Shown piece by piece: positions 1 to 9,557 of a DNA stretch of 31,099 nucleotides (position 1 is its first letter; each line of letters starts with the position of its first letter). The DNA lies in contig NW_003137829.1 of NCBI RefSeq assembly GCF_000003605.2, positions 289,971-321,069 on the forward strand. The letters run 5' to 3'. The DNA comes from Saccoglossus kowalevskii. Lineage: Eukaryota; Hemichordata; Enteropneusta; Harrimaniidae. The notes under the pieces are model-generated. The model searched no databases, was not told where the DNA came from, and saw only the letters and a list, made by a program, of their open reading frames with translations. The position numbers and the translations under genes are program-made.

Positions 1-512
1 CCCAGCTCTCCTCTTACAGCCAAATTTGTTGCAGACTGGTTTATATGACTTTTAATATCATTTAAGTATATATTAAAAAGCAGCGGACTTAGACCATCGC
101 CCTGTCTGATGCCTTTCTCAATTGGGAAAGTATTGGTCAAGCCGTTTTTAACCTTCACACATCCAGTAGAGTTTGTATAGATTGCTTTAATAATATTATA
201 AAATTTACCAGTGACTCCATTGTTTCTGAGCTTGTGTAAAAGACCCACATGCCAGATGGAGTCAAAGGCCTTTTTGAAATCGATAAAGCATGCAAACAGG
301 TACTTTCCATTGGTAGTATATTTTGTTAGCAACTGTTTTAACACAAAAATGTGATCGCGGGTCCCAAATTTTGGCATGAATCCTATCTGCTCTTTGATTA
401 TTAAATTTTTCTCCAAGAGATAGTTGCTTAAACGCTGTTTGAGAATGGATGTAAACAATTTGCTTAAAGTGTTGAGGAGAGTTATCCCCTGTAATTACCG
501 GGGTCTGTAGAG
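1..512 (-). mobile_element. LINE (non-LTR retrotransposon) reverse-transcriptase fragment, cut by window edge
   Basis: The minus strand reads from about 512 down to 1 as the central part of a non-LTR reverse transcriptase. Visible blocks, in order: a GITLLNTLSKLF-like block, a GFMPKFGTRDH block, motif A with FIDFKKAFDS (catalytic Asp), and motif B with GIRQGDGLSPLLFNIYLND. Motif C (the YxDD box) would lie beyond position 1. Near 490 the frame is broken: the usual NYRG block and the following ITLLN block are in different frames, one base apart. The element is therefore probably a dead copy. Style of motifs fits the CR1/L2/Jockey group; the exact clade is not decidable by eye. The left end is outside the window and the right end near 512-540 is approximate. 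Confidence 0.88.
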
Positions 513-1113
513 TTACCTGTACGAGGAGGCGTTACAAATCAAACAAACCCAAAATGAAAATATTCAGATTTTTTTTTTTCAAAATTGCGATACGTTATTT
601 GCAATGTGCAGAACACTATACTTTTTTCCAGTAAAACTGTAAAGAATGCGCCAAACATGCCAAACTGCAAAAACACACTAGAATATTCAATCCCCCAAAA
701 TTCAGCTCGTATAAATTACAGTACGGAGTTGCGCCCTCGACAAACCAATCTTAACTTAATTGATATAGGACACAGAGGGCGCAACGCTCTGCCTGGAAAG
801 AAAGCACCCTGTGTAAATGAGTGTTTTCATTAGTGAATGAATGATGCAATGGGAGCAGTATAAATTTAGATGAAACTACAACTTGGTGATGAGTTTCACA
901 CTTTAGTATTGTATTGTAGATTTAGTATTTTAGGCTGAGTGTGGTATTTCAGAATGCTTTGAGAATTTAGTCTCTTTCAAAGTGATCTGAAAACGATTGG
1001 AGTAAAATGGACATGTGTGTGAAGGTTACTAAACAATACTTTATATGGAACGACTCAGTTGTATGCATGTCTTCTACACTGTTTCAAGCTGGAGTGCGAG
1101 TTCTGCGAAGGTC
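513..1113. other. no gene seen; AT-rich spacer
   Basis: No domain-bearing frame was seen on either strand. There is a T-run near 570-580 and the short motif agagggcgc near 775, which recurs elsewhere in the window (13556, 17152, 29643). Small open frames here look like chance. Confidence 0.5.
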
Positions 1114-1308
1114 ATCAGTGGCGGCGGCACCAAGGAGGCAGAGGGGGCGGTTCCGCGCTCAAAAAAAATTTTTTGGGGGCGTCGTCCCCCGAAAATGAAG
1201 CTTGTAACCTTTTGTGTCAGCAAAATTCGCCCCTCAGGAAATAGCGTTTCAGCGGGTCTAGATTTCAGATTTCGTCCCCTCATGCAAATTCGTGCCACCG
1301 CCTCTGAT
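1114..1308 (+). mobile_element. MITE-like element with 17-bp imperfect TIRs (copy 1)
   Basis: The left end ATCAGTGGCGGCGGCAC is matched, as reverse complement, by the right end GTGCCACCGCCTCTGAT, with two mismatches in 17. A second copy, in reverse orientation, lies at 11277-11488 and shares internal blocks such as tgtcagcaaaatt, ggaaatagcgtttcag and gggtctagatttca. The two copies support a dispersed non-autonomous DNA transposon. No clear target duplication is visible. Confidence 0.72.
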
Positions 1309-1997
1309 TATGTAGGAAAACTATATAAGATTATTTTTATAATAAATACGTCAAACACATAAAGTACATATGCAATTATGACAGCATTCCACAGCAATTC
1401 GTGGACTCCACTGCCAAGTACAGTTGTGATGGCGCCATAAGCTGGGTTATCTGATATAGCGCCACCAGTTGTCCGATGTACAAGACATATTTGTCTTTAC
1501 ACTTACGGGAAACGTGCCAACGTTAGTCAATGTTATTATTATTTAAAATACATGTTCAATTATTTATTTCTGTCATATAATTTGTTTTATTTTTATTAAT
1601 TATATATTTGATGACATTTATTCCAAACTTTTTGGTAATCGCGAAATAAAAATACTACAAAATGACATGTACGTAATAATAATAAAAACTATTTACAAAA
1701 TAATAAATATATATTGCAAATAAATGATGATTTTCATTCAACTGTTGTTTGGATATAGTAACGCTTGATTGCATTTCTATTTATGGGTTTTTACACTACG
1801 AAAAAAAAAGACGAACAAAAAGGATATAACAACACGTTGACACTTGTTATATTTTTTGAAAACTGTAATCACACATAAATAATTATATATATATATTATC
1901 GGCAACTTTAAAAAAACATCCAATCAAGTATAAACAATATCGATAAGATGAAAGCACAATTTAGTTAATGACATCGAAAACCGGACTTAAATGTGTT
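1309..1997. other. AT-rich flank, probable 3' UTR/downstream region of the zinc-finger gene
   Basis: No coding frame of note. The sequence is very AT-rich with a short TA run near 1886-1900. On the minus strand, candidate poly(A) signals AATAAA (TTTATT on the plus strand) occur at 1617-1622 and 1563-1568, about 380-430 nt past the zinc-finger stop codon. Which one is used cannot be told. Confidence 0.35.
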
Positions 1998-3167
1998 CTA
2001 GTCTTTACGGTGAGTTTTGTGATGTCTCTTCAGATTTCCAGACTGACTGAATGCCATATTACAACCTGTGAACGCACATGCGAATGGCTTCTCACCAGTA
2101 TGAGTACGAATATGTTTCCTGAGAGTCGACGCATCCGTGAAACTTCTCTTGCAGTCGTCAACAGTACAATGGTATGGTTTCTCACCTGTATGAATACGTT
2201 GATGTGCTCGGTACGACGAACTCTGTGTAAATGACTTGTGGCATTCCTTACAGTTATACGGTCTCAGGTTATCGTGCCTCCGCATGTGAGTTTGCAGATT
2301 AACTTTTTGCGTAAAGCGGCGACTGCACTTCTCGCATTGGTGTGCCTTGTCACCGGCATGGATTTTCATGTGAGCTACCAGCGATGACTTACGAGTGAAC
2401 AGATGATCACACTCTGAACATCGGATCTCGTTGTCCCGAGACATACGACGCTTTCGTCTCTTTGCTAGTATTCTTTTGGGGTTCACGAGCTTGGGTTGGG
2501 TGGTGATTTCAACTTCAGGTGCAGATAGTGGTTCAATGGTAAAGGCGAAATTCACATCATCGGAATGGCTTACGTCTGTGCATGGAGGTGAAAGACAGAG
2601 CTGTATTTGATCTCCATGGTCTGTGTAACTACTGTTATCATCTTCTCTAAATGAAGCCTCCCGGGCGTCTGAAAGATCGTTATGTTCACTACGAGAGGCT
2701 GGAGAGTCTGGTACTTGTTCAACGGTGTGGAAAGGTAGCACTTGTTCCAGTAAAGTACACAGCAACGATGATTTACCTGTCGCGGACGGAAACGAAACAT
2801 GGTGTCCGAGCGCAGTTGACGAGGATAGTACTGGCACAGTGACACCAGTATCGGAACTCAATTGATACGATGAAAAGTTTAAATTAACCAAATAATTTGA
2901 ATCCGATTGTCTATAACAAGGCACAGTCCCTCTACAACAAGGTGGCGTGTGGTTGTCACATGATTTGATGATCGGCAGTCTTGTCTGGTATTCGTTAGGA
3001 AACACTGTGTTGTTCGCTGCCGGTGGTAGTATACCATAATTATCCTGGGGGAAATTCCTCTGGTCGCTAAATTGTGTCGCATCCGATGAAAGTTCCAATA
3101 AAGCTAGAGCTGCCATTTCTCGGTCTGAGTCTGAATGACTGTGGGGAAAATATGGATAAATTGACAT
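1998..3167 (-). CDS. C2H2 zinc-finger protein, five C-terminal fingers
   Basis: A 389-residue open frame with five C2H2 fingers at its C-terminus (about residues 248-270, 276-298, 304-326, 332-356, 362-386). Fingers 1-3 have C-x2-C spacing; fingers 4 and 5 have C-x4-C. The linkers before fingers 4 and 5 are canonical TGEKP; the first two are degenerate (AGDKA, DNLRP). A basic stretch with KRRKRR just before finger 1 is a likely nuclear localisation signal. The N-terminal ~230 residues are Ser/Asp-rich with no domain recognised. It is probably a sequence-specific nuclear DNA-binding regulator (family inference). The start is uncertain: a good acceptor on the minus strand (TATTTTCCCCACAG, AG at 3140-3139) and further AGs just inside suggest the first ~10-14 residues may be intronic, with an upstream exon such as 5096-5243. 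Met18 (MAALALLELS) is another possible start. The orthologue was not identified. Confidence 0.87.
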   Translation of the reverse strand: MSIYPYFPHSHSDSDREMAALALLELSSDATQFSDQRNFPQDNYGILPPAANNTVFPNEYQTRLPIIKSCDNHTPPCCRGTVPCYRQSDSNYLVNLNFSSYQLSSDTGVTVPVLSSSTALGHHVSFPSATGKSSLLCTLLEQVLPFHTVEQVPDSPASRSEHNDLSDAREASFREDDNSSYTDHGDQIQLCLSPPCTDVSHSDDVNFAFTIEPLSAPEVEITTQPKLVNPKRILAKRRKRRMSRDNEIRCSECDHLFTRKSSLVAHMKIHAGDKAHQCEKCSRRFTQKVNLQTHMRRHDNLRPYNCKECHKSFTQSSSYRAHQRIHTGEKPYHCTVDDCKRSFTDASTLRKHIRTHTGEKPFACAFTGCNMAFSQSGNLKRHHKTHRKD

Positions 3168-3312
3168 AGAAATATATTATAGAAACTGTATTTAATCATC
3201 CTCCGACGAAAAGTTTCAATAACCAACTAAATCAAAGACAATCACAGTGTGTTTATATCGTATTAATTGTCTTTGTTATTTTTCAGTAAATACTTATAGT
3301 AAGGAGTATCAT

Positions 3313-3468
3313 CAAATGTTGATTTTAACACGTGATTAGACAGGATTGGAACCGCGTCCGCATAGGAAGGTGTGAATCTCTATTGAATTTTGCATTGGCG
3401 CTCCGATTGGTCGAGAGTGTGGGAAAAGCAAATATCAGCCAAAAACGAAGAGAGACCACGCTAACTTT
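3313..3468 (-). promoter_or_regulatory. CCAAT + CSL/Su(H)-like module, copy 1
   Basis: Shared landmarks on the plus strand: aaatgttgattttaac, a CACGTG E-box, an inverted CCAAT box in CCGATTGGTCGAGA, then TGTGGGAAAA at 3418-3427, which fits the CSL/RBPJ/Su(H) consensus YGTGRGAAM, then aaaaacgaagagag. It lies 150-300 bp upstream of the zinc-finger frame. Two further copies are at 5495 and 7783. A promoter or enhancer role is inferred from motif content and position; a dispersed repeat is the alternative. Strand is assigned from the neighbouring gene. Confidence 0.45.
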
Positions 3469-5095
3469 TCGAAACCGAGAGATACTACCTAACAATTACT
3501 ACCAATTCATAACTAGTATTAAATTACTTACCATTTTACTCGCGAGAACGGTGGTGTGACGCCATAGTAAGTACCAACGGTTTCATTCAATGTCCTGAAC
3601 ATTTTTGCTGGAACTGGAAATTGTAGAGAAACAATTTAATAATCAATTAAATATTATGCAATTCATGTACAGAGATTTTTCAAGGCTTACTGGATTGTCG
3701 CATATATATTTGTGAAGCACACAATGTGCGTGTTTCAGTACGACGTGATATTTTTGTACGTCATGCGTTCTGCTGTCTCGTTTGTAGCATTCCCATAACG
3801 TCACTATATGGCAAGTAAATATATAATTGGAAATCCTGGAAAAGTTGCCTGCCTTCGGCCATGAAGGTAAAAATGCATTTTACTTTAATAGTTTGGTTTA
3901 ACTATGAGCGTGCGCACAATGATCGAAATTTGAATAAGATGAAGCATATAGCTCCATGGATGAAATAACAGAATACTAGTATTACACAAGTGGCACATTG
4001 ATATAAGTCAAGTAAAATGCCACAACAGAGCTTTATCTAAAATTTCGCAAAACAAAAACAAAAAGAAAGAAAGAAAAAAGCGAAACAAGAAGCAAAAAAC
4101 AGACTCTGTCTCGCAGTATAAACGCGTAAGCTATATCAAGGGGAGAGTATATATACGTAGTATAAAATGCAGCATTCAACACAGAGTCTGATTTAACAAA
4201 ATTGAATGAGGCCGTCGTGAAAGTAAGTTCGAAAAAAACTACGCTAGCAAAACGCACTGTACATATGACATGTTATAACAATTGGATGTACTTACTTACC
4301 TTGCTAATGCAAACGAGTAAAAAGATGCGGAATAAATTAAAGTACTGTTTAAATGAAATATGTGGTAGAAGAGACGATTGATGATTACTTGGCAATCTTC
4401 CCCGGAGAAGTGGCTATCTTACGAACATCACATTGAATATAAAGTACAAAACACGTGACTTTGGCGGGTATCAATAAAGGGATAATAGGCTAAACAACAT
4501 GTGGCGTAATTTCTTATCCAAATAAAACCATCGGCATTGCTTTGTGATCTCGCAGACTCACTCCTCCTTCGATGAGTGTGATGGGAGTTGGCTTGTACGT
4601 AGACAGCAGGACCCCGCGCCTTCTTGGCGCTAGTGATTCAGCTTCGACGGTGCCGTGGTTCTTGCAATAGGTCAATGGATTGGACGGCACGTTCCCTGTA
4701 CTTTTCTTACGAAAATATCATGCCAACATAACAAGAAGTGAACACAGACAAACAGCAAAATACATGTATATACTATGGTAATTGAAATAATGTATTTATT
4801 TTAGTGAAAACAGTCCTTCCAGTTCTCCGTATTTAATGTGTACAAGGATGTGAACGCGTTGGGCTTGTTATTAAGATCACGTGGTGGCGCTGTTGCATAG
4901 GAATATACATACTAGTACTTACTGGTTTCCAAAACAGGAAAAGTTAGTTCAGTGTAATGGAAAGCAAATAAATACAAATATTCAATTAACCCAGGAAATG
5001 AATATTCCATGACACACATAAACCATGGAATTATAAACCACAAAACCCGGAATGAACAGCAGAGATAAAGGGGTCGTTTAAACAATTATTATTAC
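3469..5095. other. no firm gene; hairpin relic and one suspicious open segment
   Basis: At 3858-3890 lies a CCATGAAGGTAAAA...TTTTACTT foldback like the one at 23256-23290. On the minus strand, 4690 to 4526 is open and GC-richer than its surroundings. It follows an acceptor-like AAAAGTACAG and contains a strong donor-like GGA|GTGAGT, so it could be an exon, but no domain was recognised. Its core (plus-strand cttcttggcgctagtgatt) weakly resembles gtcttgttggcgtcagtgatt near 6448. Confidence 0.3.
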
Positions 5096-5243
5096 TTTTT
5101 CGTCTTTGAAGTCCCTGATTGTTGTCGTCGGAAAGTAAAAGTTTCTTCACGGGCGGAAATATGACTTTTTTCATACACCAATCGTAGTCATACCGCGACT
5201 GAGCACACTCGCGAATAATGATCGTCATTTGATTTGTAGCCAT
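5096..5243 (-). CDS. possible upstream coding exon of the zinc-finger gene
   Basis: The minus-strand frame starts ATG at 5243 and contains CMKKVIFPPVKKLLLSDD. It reaches a donor-like A|GTAATA after position 5096, leaving one base of a codon (phase 1). Joining to the TTCAG or CTCAG acceptors just inside the zinc-finger frame would keep the frame. A CCAAT/CSL module (5495-5620) lies 250-380 bp upstream, as expected of a promoter. Against this, a stronger donor-like CAG|GTAAAT sits immediately before the ATG, so the exon could instead be non-coding and end there. No domain was recognised. Confidence 0.3.
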
Positions 5244-5494
5244 TTACCTGGCTGGAATCTGTTGATACTCGTGGTGACAATGGATCGATTCGTCGAATCT
5301 CTGTCATTTTCACTTATTTTCAGCTGTTTTAAATATCATGTAACTAAAATTTCGTTCGATTCGTATTCAACAGATTTTGTGTTTTCATAGTTATGATCAC
5401 AGTCTTGTTAGGTTCACTCTCAGACCACTAAAGAGGTTCACTGCGTACTTTGTAGATCGTTCGGTAAATAGTGTGTTGTTGAGATAATATTACC

Positions 5495-5620
5495 AAATGT
5501 TGCTTTTCGCACGTGATTAGGCAGGATTGGTGATCTGTCTATTGAAAATCATAGCAGTGCTCTGATTGGTCGAGACTGTGGGAAAAGCAAATATCAACTC
5601 AATGCGAGGGGAATCCATGG
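5495..5620 (-). promoter_or_regulatory. CCAAT + CSL/Su(H)-like module, copy 2
   Basis: Contains accaaatgttg, CACGTG, CTGATTGGTCGAGA (inverted CCAAT) and TGTGGGAAAA at 5577-5586, in the same order and spacing as copies 1 and 3. The end is marked by gggaatccatggcaac, matching the right flank of copy 3. It lies upstream of the candidate exon at 5096-5243. Confidence 0.45.
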
Positions 5621-7746
5621 CAACATAACATTCCAAAGACTGCGATAAAATTAGTTGCTGAGATCTAAATTGATCATCTCGACATTTTCTACATACCTCG
5701 ATAAAAATAATTTATGTGTGATTATGGTCGCGCACATCAATTCACAATATTCAATTTCACCGCCAAGTGGCGTGACGATGGGATATCTGCACAAAGCGGA
5801 GCTGGAAAGTCCGAGACGAAAATGCACAATCACACAAACTCCAGAGAGTGTATTATTATTATGGTGCAAACACAGACATATAATAAATATAGAGTCAAAA
5901 TAACATTGTATATCAGAAATAGAGATGGTAGAACAACTGTACTAATTATTATTGTTTTCGTTCACTTAGTTTTGATCTCAATTTTTAATCTTAATGACGT
6001 TGACGTACACAGATTTAGCTTTTCTATATTAAATCAATAAATGTGTCATTTTTCATATATATTTTTCCTTGACAGTCACAAATTACTCGTACTATCGTTG
6101 TCGTGTTAGCTCCATGGTAGATCCCTGTCGAAAGTAAGACGGTTGTTTTCTAGCAGTGTATAATCAAATCAATTAAAAACTATATATTTTTATGCGATTT
6201 AATTTATGTTAATCCATTCTTGGATGTTGTCGGTGAATTTACAAAAAAAAAGTACCCTGTTGAGATATTATTTTACAGTACCCGAATTTTTAGTGACTTT
6301 TAGTCCTGCATTCTCGGAAACGGAAACGTGGTCTCGACACTTCACAGTGGCACGTAATAAAGCGATAATCGGACGAATAATCAATACCATGAGTTCCTAT
6401 ACAAATAACTTGTTAAATGTGTGAAACACACTGGTTAGGGCATCACGTCTTGTTGGCGTCAGTGATTTCGTCTTGGCCGTGTCCGGGAAAGGACTCCGGG
6501 GTCTTCACATTTTATCAATGGTTTGGGTCCGTGTTCGAAGATTTTTCATGGAAAAGTTACTCGTATAGGCGACATCCCATTTCATACGCCCACCCATAAT
6601 AAAAACTACAGAAGAATTACTACTTTTTTGCTGTGATTTGTTCCTGCCATGGAAGGTACCAAGTTCCTACATTATATAACCGTGATTATATCATGGAGCT
6701 AAAATGAGGTCTATCGCAGAATGGAGGATAGTAATAGTTGTAGTGAGTCAGTGTATATCAAGCTTATTGCCATCCAGCCTGGAACTTCAACCGATCACTT
6801 GGTCAAAACACGGTTACTGAAAAACCTTGGTCAAAAGTATGCTAGACAATTACTTTGATTGCTATCCGTGCAGTAGCTGTACACTTATCCCACGGGTACG
6901 CGCAGGTTTTGCCACAGAACGTTCGGCCATCGTTTCCATGGAGGTCATTTCCAACACGGAAAGCGCGTTTTTGCAGAAGACTGACTTTTCGACCACGCAC
7001 CAAGGATCATTTATTCGTGGGCCGCTTATGAATGGCCGGCTTTAGCAAAACCGCGCGATTCGAACGATGTCCATGCGTGTGCTTTATAATATACCGATTG
7101 GATTTATGTGACAATAGTGGTTCGGCATATTTATTTTATTTTATTTGCGTCACAAGCACGGCATATTTATTTTTATTTACCAAGAACTCGTGCGTTACAA
7201 GTATGTACGGAACAATGCTGGATTGAGACAGCTAAGCCCAGGCATTGAAAAGTGATGAGAGCTACAAAATAGGCTTTTTGAGTAAAGATGATGTAATCTT
7301 TGTAGAAACATGGCAGTAAAACAAACTATTGGCAGTGCCCATCGCTAATTCTTTCTGATGGGTGACTGAAACGCCACCGGACACATGCAGAAACATAATT
7401 CAAATAAGGTCCAAGTCCCTCCTCACACAAAGGCATTATGTACTCAGACTCGATATAAAATACATTGTACATAGTAGTGAAACAGAACGGCGAATGTAAT
7501 GTTCTAGTAAGGCCATGTAGCGGCGCTGTCGTATAATTACCATAGATGTCTGTTGTCCTTACAACAGTGCAAGAGGGCAAAATAAACGATTCCAAAACGA
7601 TATTTTTTGCAATGTCGGAAATCACAATCTGAGGTGTGTAGGTCCGTGGATAGAAATCGTGATGAAATCAAACCCATGGGAATCTAAGATTTCAGCCACA
7701 CTGTTGAAAAGAACGCACAATAGCGTAGATAGTAAATAACACACAA
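5621..7746. other. no gene seen; AT-rich spacer
   Basis: Open frames of 60-110 codons occur but none shows a domain, splice context or conserved motif. A small tandem duplication (gcatatttatttt twice, near 7125-7180) and several CCATGG-centred snippets (6113, 6647) are visible. Nothing firmer can be supported. Confidence 0.45.
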
Positions 7747-7770
7747 GTTGTTGTTGTTGTTGTTGTTGTT
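7747..7770 (+). repeat. (GTT)8 microsatellite
   Basis: Eight perfect GTT units just before the third CCAAT/CSL module. Confidence 0.95.
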
Positions 7771-7782
7771 GTGATTTGTTAA

Positions 7783-8045
7783 TAATTACTAAATGTTGAT
7801 TTTAACGAGTGATTATGCCGGATTTGTAGCACGTCCAGATAACGTGGTGTAAATCCCTATAGAAATCGTATCAGTGCGCTGATTGGTCGAGAATGTGGGA
7901 AAACCAAATACAGTACCAGCTAAAAACGAAGTGAGCCCATGCACCGTCCCTCAACACCGATGAACATCGAAACGCGCATACGGACAATAGAAGTCAGATC
8001 GTTTCTTAACCGGGTGTTGAGGGACGGTGGCCCATGGTAACGTTG
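7783..8045 (-). promoter_or_regulatory. CCAAT + CSL/Su(H)-like module, copy 3 (interrupted by a MITE)
   Basis: Contains actaaatgttgattttaac, CTGATTGGTCGAGA and TGTGGGAAAA from 7894, with the tail aaaaacgaagtgag shared with copy 1. The E-box position is mutated (cgagtg). The module is split by an 88-bp element at 7942-8029 and resumes as gcccatggtaacgttg. Confidence 0.42.
7942..8029 (+). mobile_element. 88-bp MITE, perfect 17-bp TIRs and 7-bp target duplication
   Basis: The ends CACCGTCCCTCAACACC (7942-7958) and GGTGTTGAGGGACGGTG (8013-8029) are exact reverse complements. The flanks are the direct repeat gcccatg at 7935-7941 and 8030-8036. The uninterrupted order is seen in copies 1 and 2 of the host module. 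It is too short to encode anything. The superfamily cannot be assigned by eye. Confidence 0.85.
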
Positions 8046-8184
8046 TCAAATAAACTTTGGGGACATTTGTCATCTTGACAATTATCTTACGAATTAAGAT
8101 TACTTTGTCTTTGTATTTCACCGGCGAAACCGGTGTTACATGATGCACAGTCCCTCTATCCATTGACCTATCAACATGGTGTTG

Positions 8185-8213
8185 CCATGGAACTATAAAC
8201 TATAGTTCCATGG
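8185..8213. repeat. CCATGGAACTATA foldback
   Basis: The arms CCATGGAACTATA and TATAGTTCCATGG are exact reverse complements around a 3-nt centre. Related foldbacks are at 9400-9419 and 9749-9783. Confidence 0.8.
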
Positions 8214-8266
8214 TGTTGCAAACGCGACGTGTACATAGCCTGTTTCACATTTAGCTTGTCGGCCCA

Positions 8267-8292
8267 TTTTTTTTTTTTTTTTTTTTTTTTTT
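8267..8292 (+). repeat. T26 homopolymer
   Basis: A run of 26 T. It could be the reverse of a retroposon poly(A) tail, but no retroposon body is recognisable on its right side. Confidence 0.9.
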
Positions 8293-9399
8293 GGCGAACG
8301 AATAAGATAAAATTTAGTCCGTTTTCACGGCCGGCCTTAACGTTCTCCTAACGTCAGAAGTATCCAACATGGTTGACCTCAACGTGTTTTTTTCTGTATT
8401 CACGTACAAAATCTCGAAGAAGACGTGGTTTGCATGATCGGAATGGTGTATTAAATCGTCCTGGAGTTCTCCCAACCACAGTCCCTCTATCCCTATGTGA
8501 CTTGTGGCGGAGGGAGTTAGCACAACGAGCTGTGCAGTTTGATTTGAGATATGTTTTTTTTAACTGTTAAATGGAAACTCGGCTACAGTGGCCTGACACT
8601 AAAACGAGACAAAACACAAATAGTTGTGTTCATACTGTAGCAAAATTAGGGCCGACCCTAGCACCTCCTTCCAGCCGTAACTTATTTTATGTATTATTTG
8701 ACAGAAACAAACAAACATACAATTCAGTAACGACCGGACCGTCTATTTTGAATACAAGATGGATTTTCTTTTTATTACGACGAGTCCAGTGACCGGGTGA
8801 GACAGTTGCGGGGTACTAGAATATTACTAATAATGTGGCTAGATCAGAACAGTGGCATCGGCGGAGATGACCGCCGGCGTCAGGTCCTCATTAAAGTGCC
8901 TGTGAAATGGCTGTTATTTTCTCACCTAAAATCATTCATTGGTACATCAATATTATTAATATTTATGTTTCTAAGCATAAATTATTTTTTTAAGTGAAAA
9001 AATGCGTTTTAAACTCTAAACTTTAAACTTTAGCCTTCTCATCTGCATACAAAAAATTCCCCTTGTGACGTCAGAAGGGGAGCTTGATGGGCAGCTTGCA
9101 TTGCCGATACGTGTGAATAAATCAAATTTCTTGTATAGTTTTCTCGTCTTTGACTGAATTGCCACTTATGTACTTGTTCGTCGATAAAGAATGGACCATA
9201 ATGAACACATAGTATCAAGTTTGTCGCATAAGGTTGAGTTAGATGCGATGTTCTTTCTTAAATTCTGTTTTAATAGCTGGTCATCGTAATCGTCACCGTC
9301 ACCGGCGCACGTTTGTACACTGTCACTGGACTCCGGCAACATTCGAGTTGGTAAGAAGTGGAAACACATTGACAGTCCGCGTCAAACTGTAAGTAAAGG
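8293..9399. other. no gene seen
   Basis: Several short open frames on both strands but none with a recognisable domain. The 16-mer cacagtccctctatcc occurs at 8477-8492 and, identically, at 8146-8161. An isolated TGACGTCA lies at 9066. Confidence 0.4.
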
Positions 9400-9419
9400 C
9401 ATGGAACTATAGTTCCATG
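9400..9419. repeat. perfect 20-bp palindrome
   Basis: CATGGAACTATAGTTCCATG reads the same on both strands. It is the same sequence family as the foldback at 8185-8213. Confidence 0.85.
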
Positions 9420-9521
9420 GTAAAGGTAACAGAGGTGTGAATTCGACATTCAACACCAATCACCGAACAATTCAGAAACTTTTAGCCTTCGAAAATGAAA
9501 ACAAGTAGCAGTGTGTAAGGG

Positions 9522-9557
9522 CTGCGTAATTTCCTGCGTAATTCCCTGCGTAATTTC
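9522..9557 (+). repeat. 3 x 12-bp tandem repeat
   Basis: Three units of CTGCGTAATTYC in a row, the middle one differing at one base. Confidence 0.85.

Noticed and set aside
9066-9073. Isolated TGACGTCA (CRE-like) site
   Set aside because: An 8-bp palindrome without a nearby gene start is not enough to claim a regulatory site.
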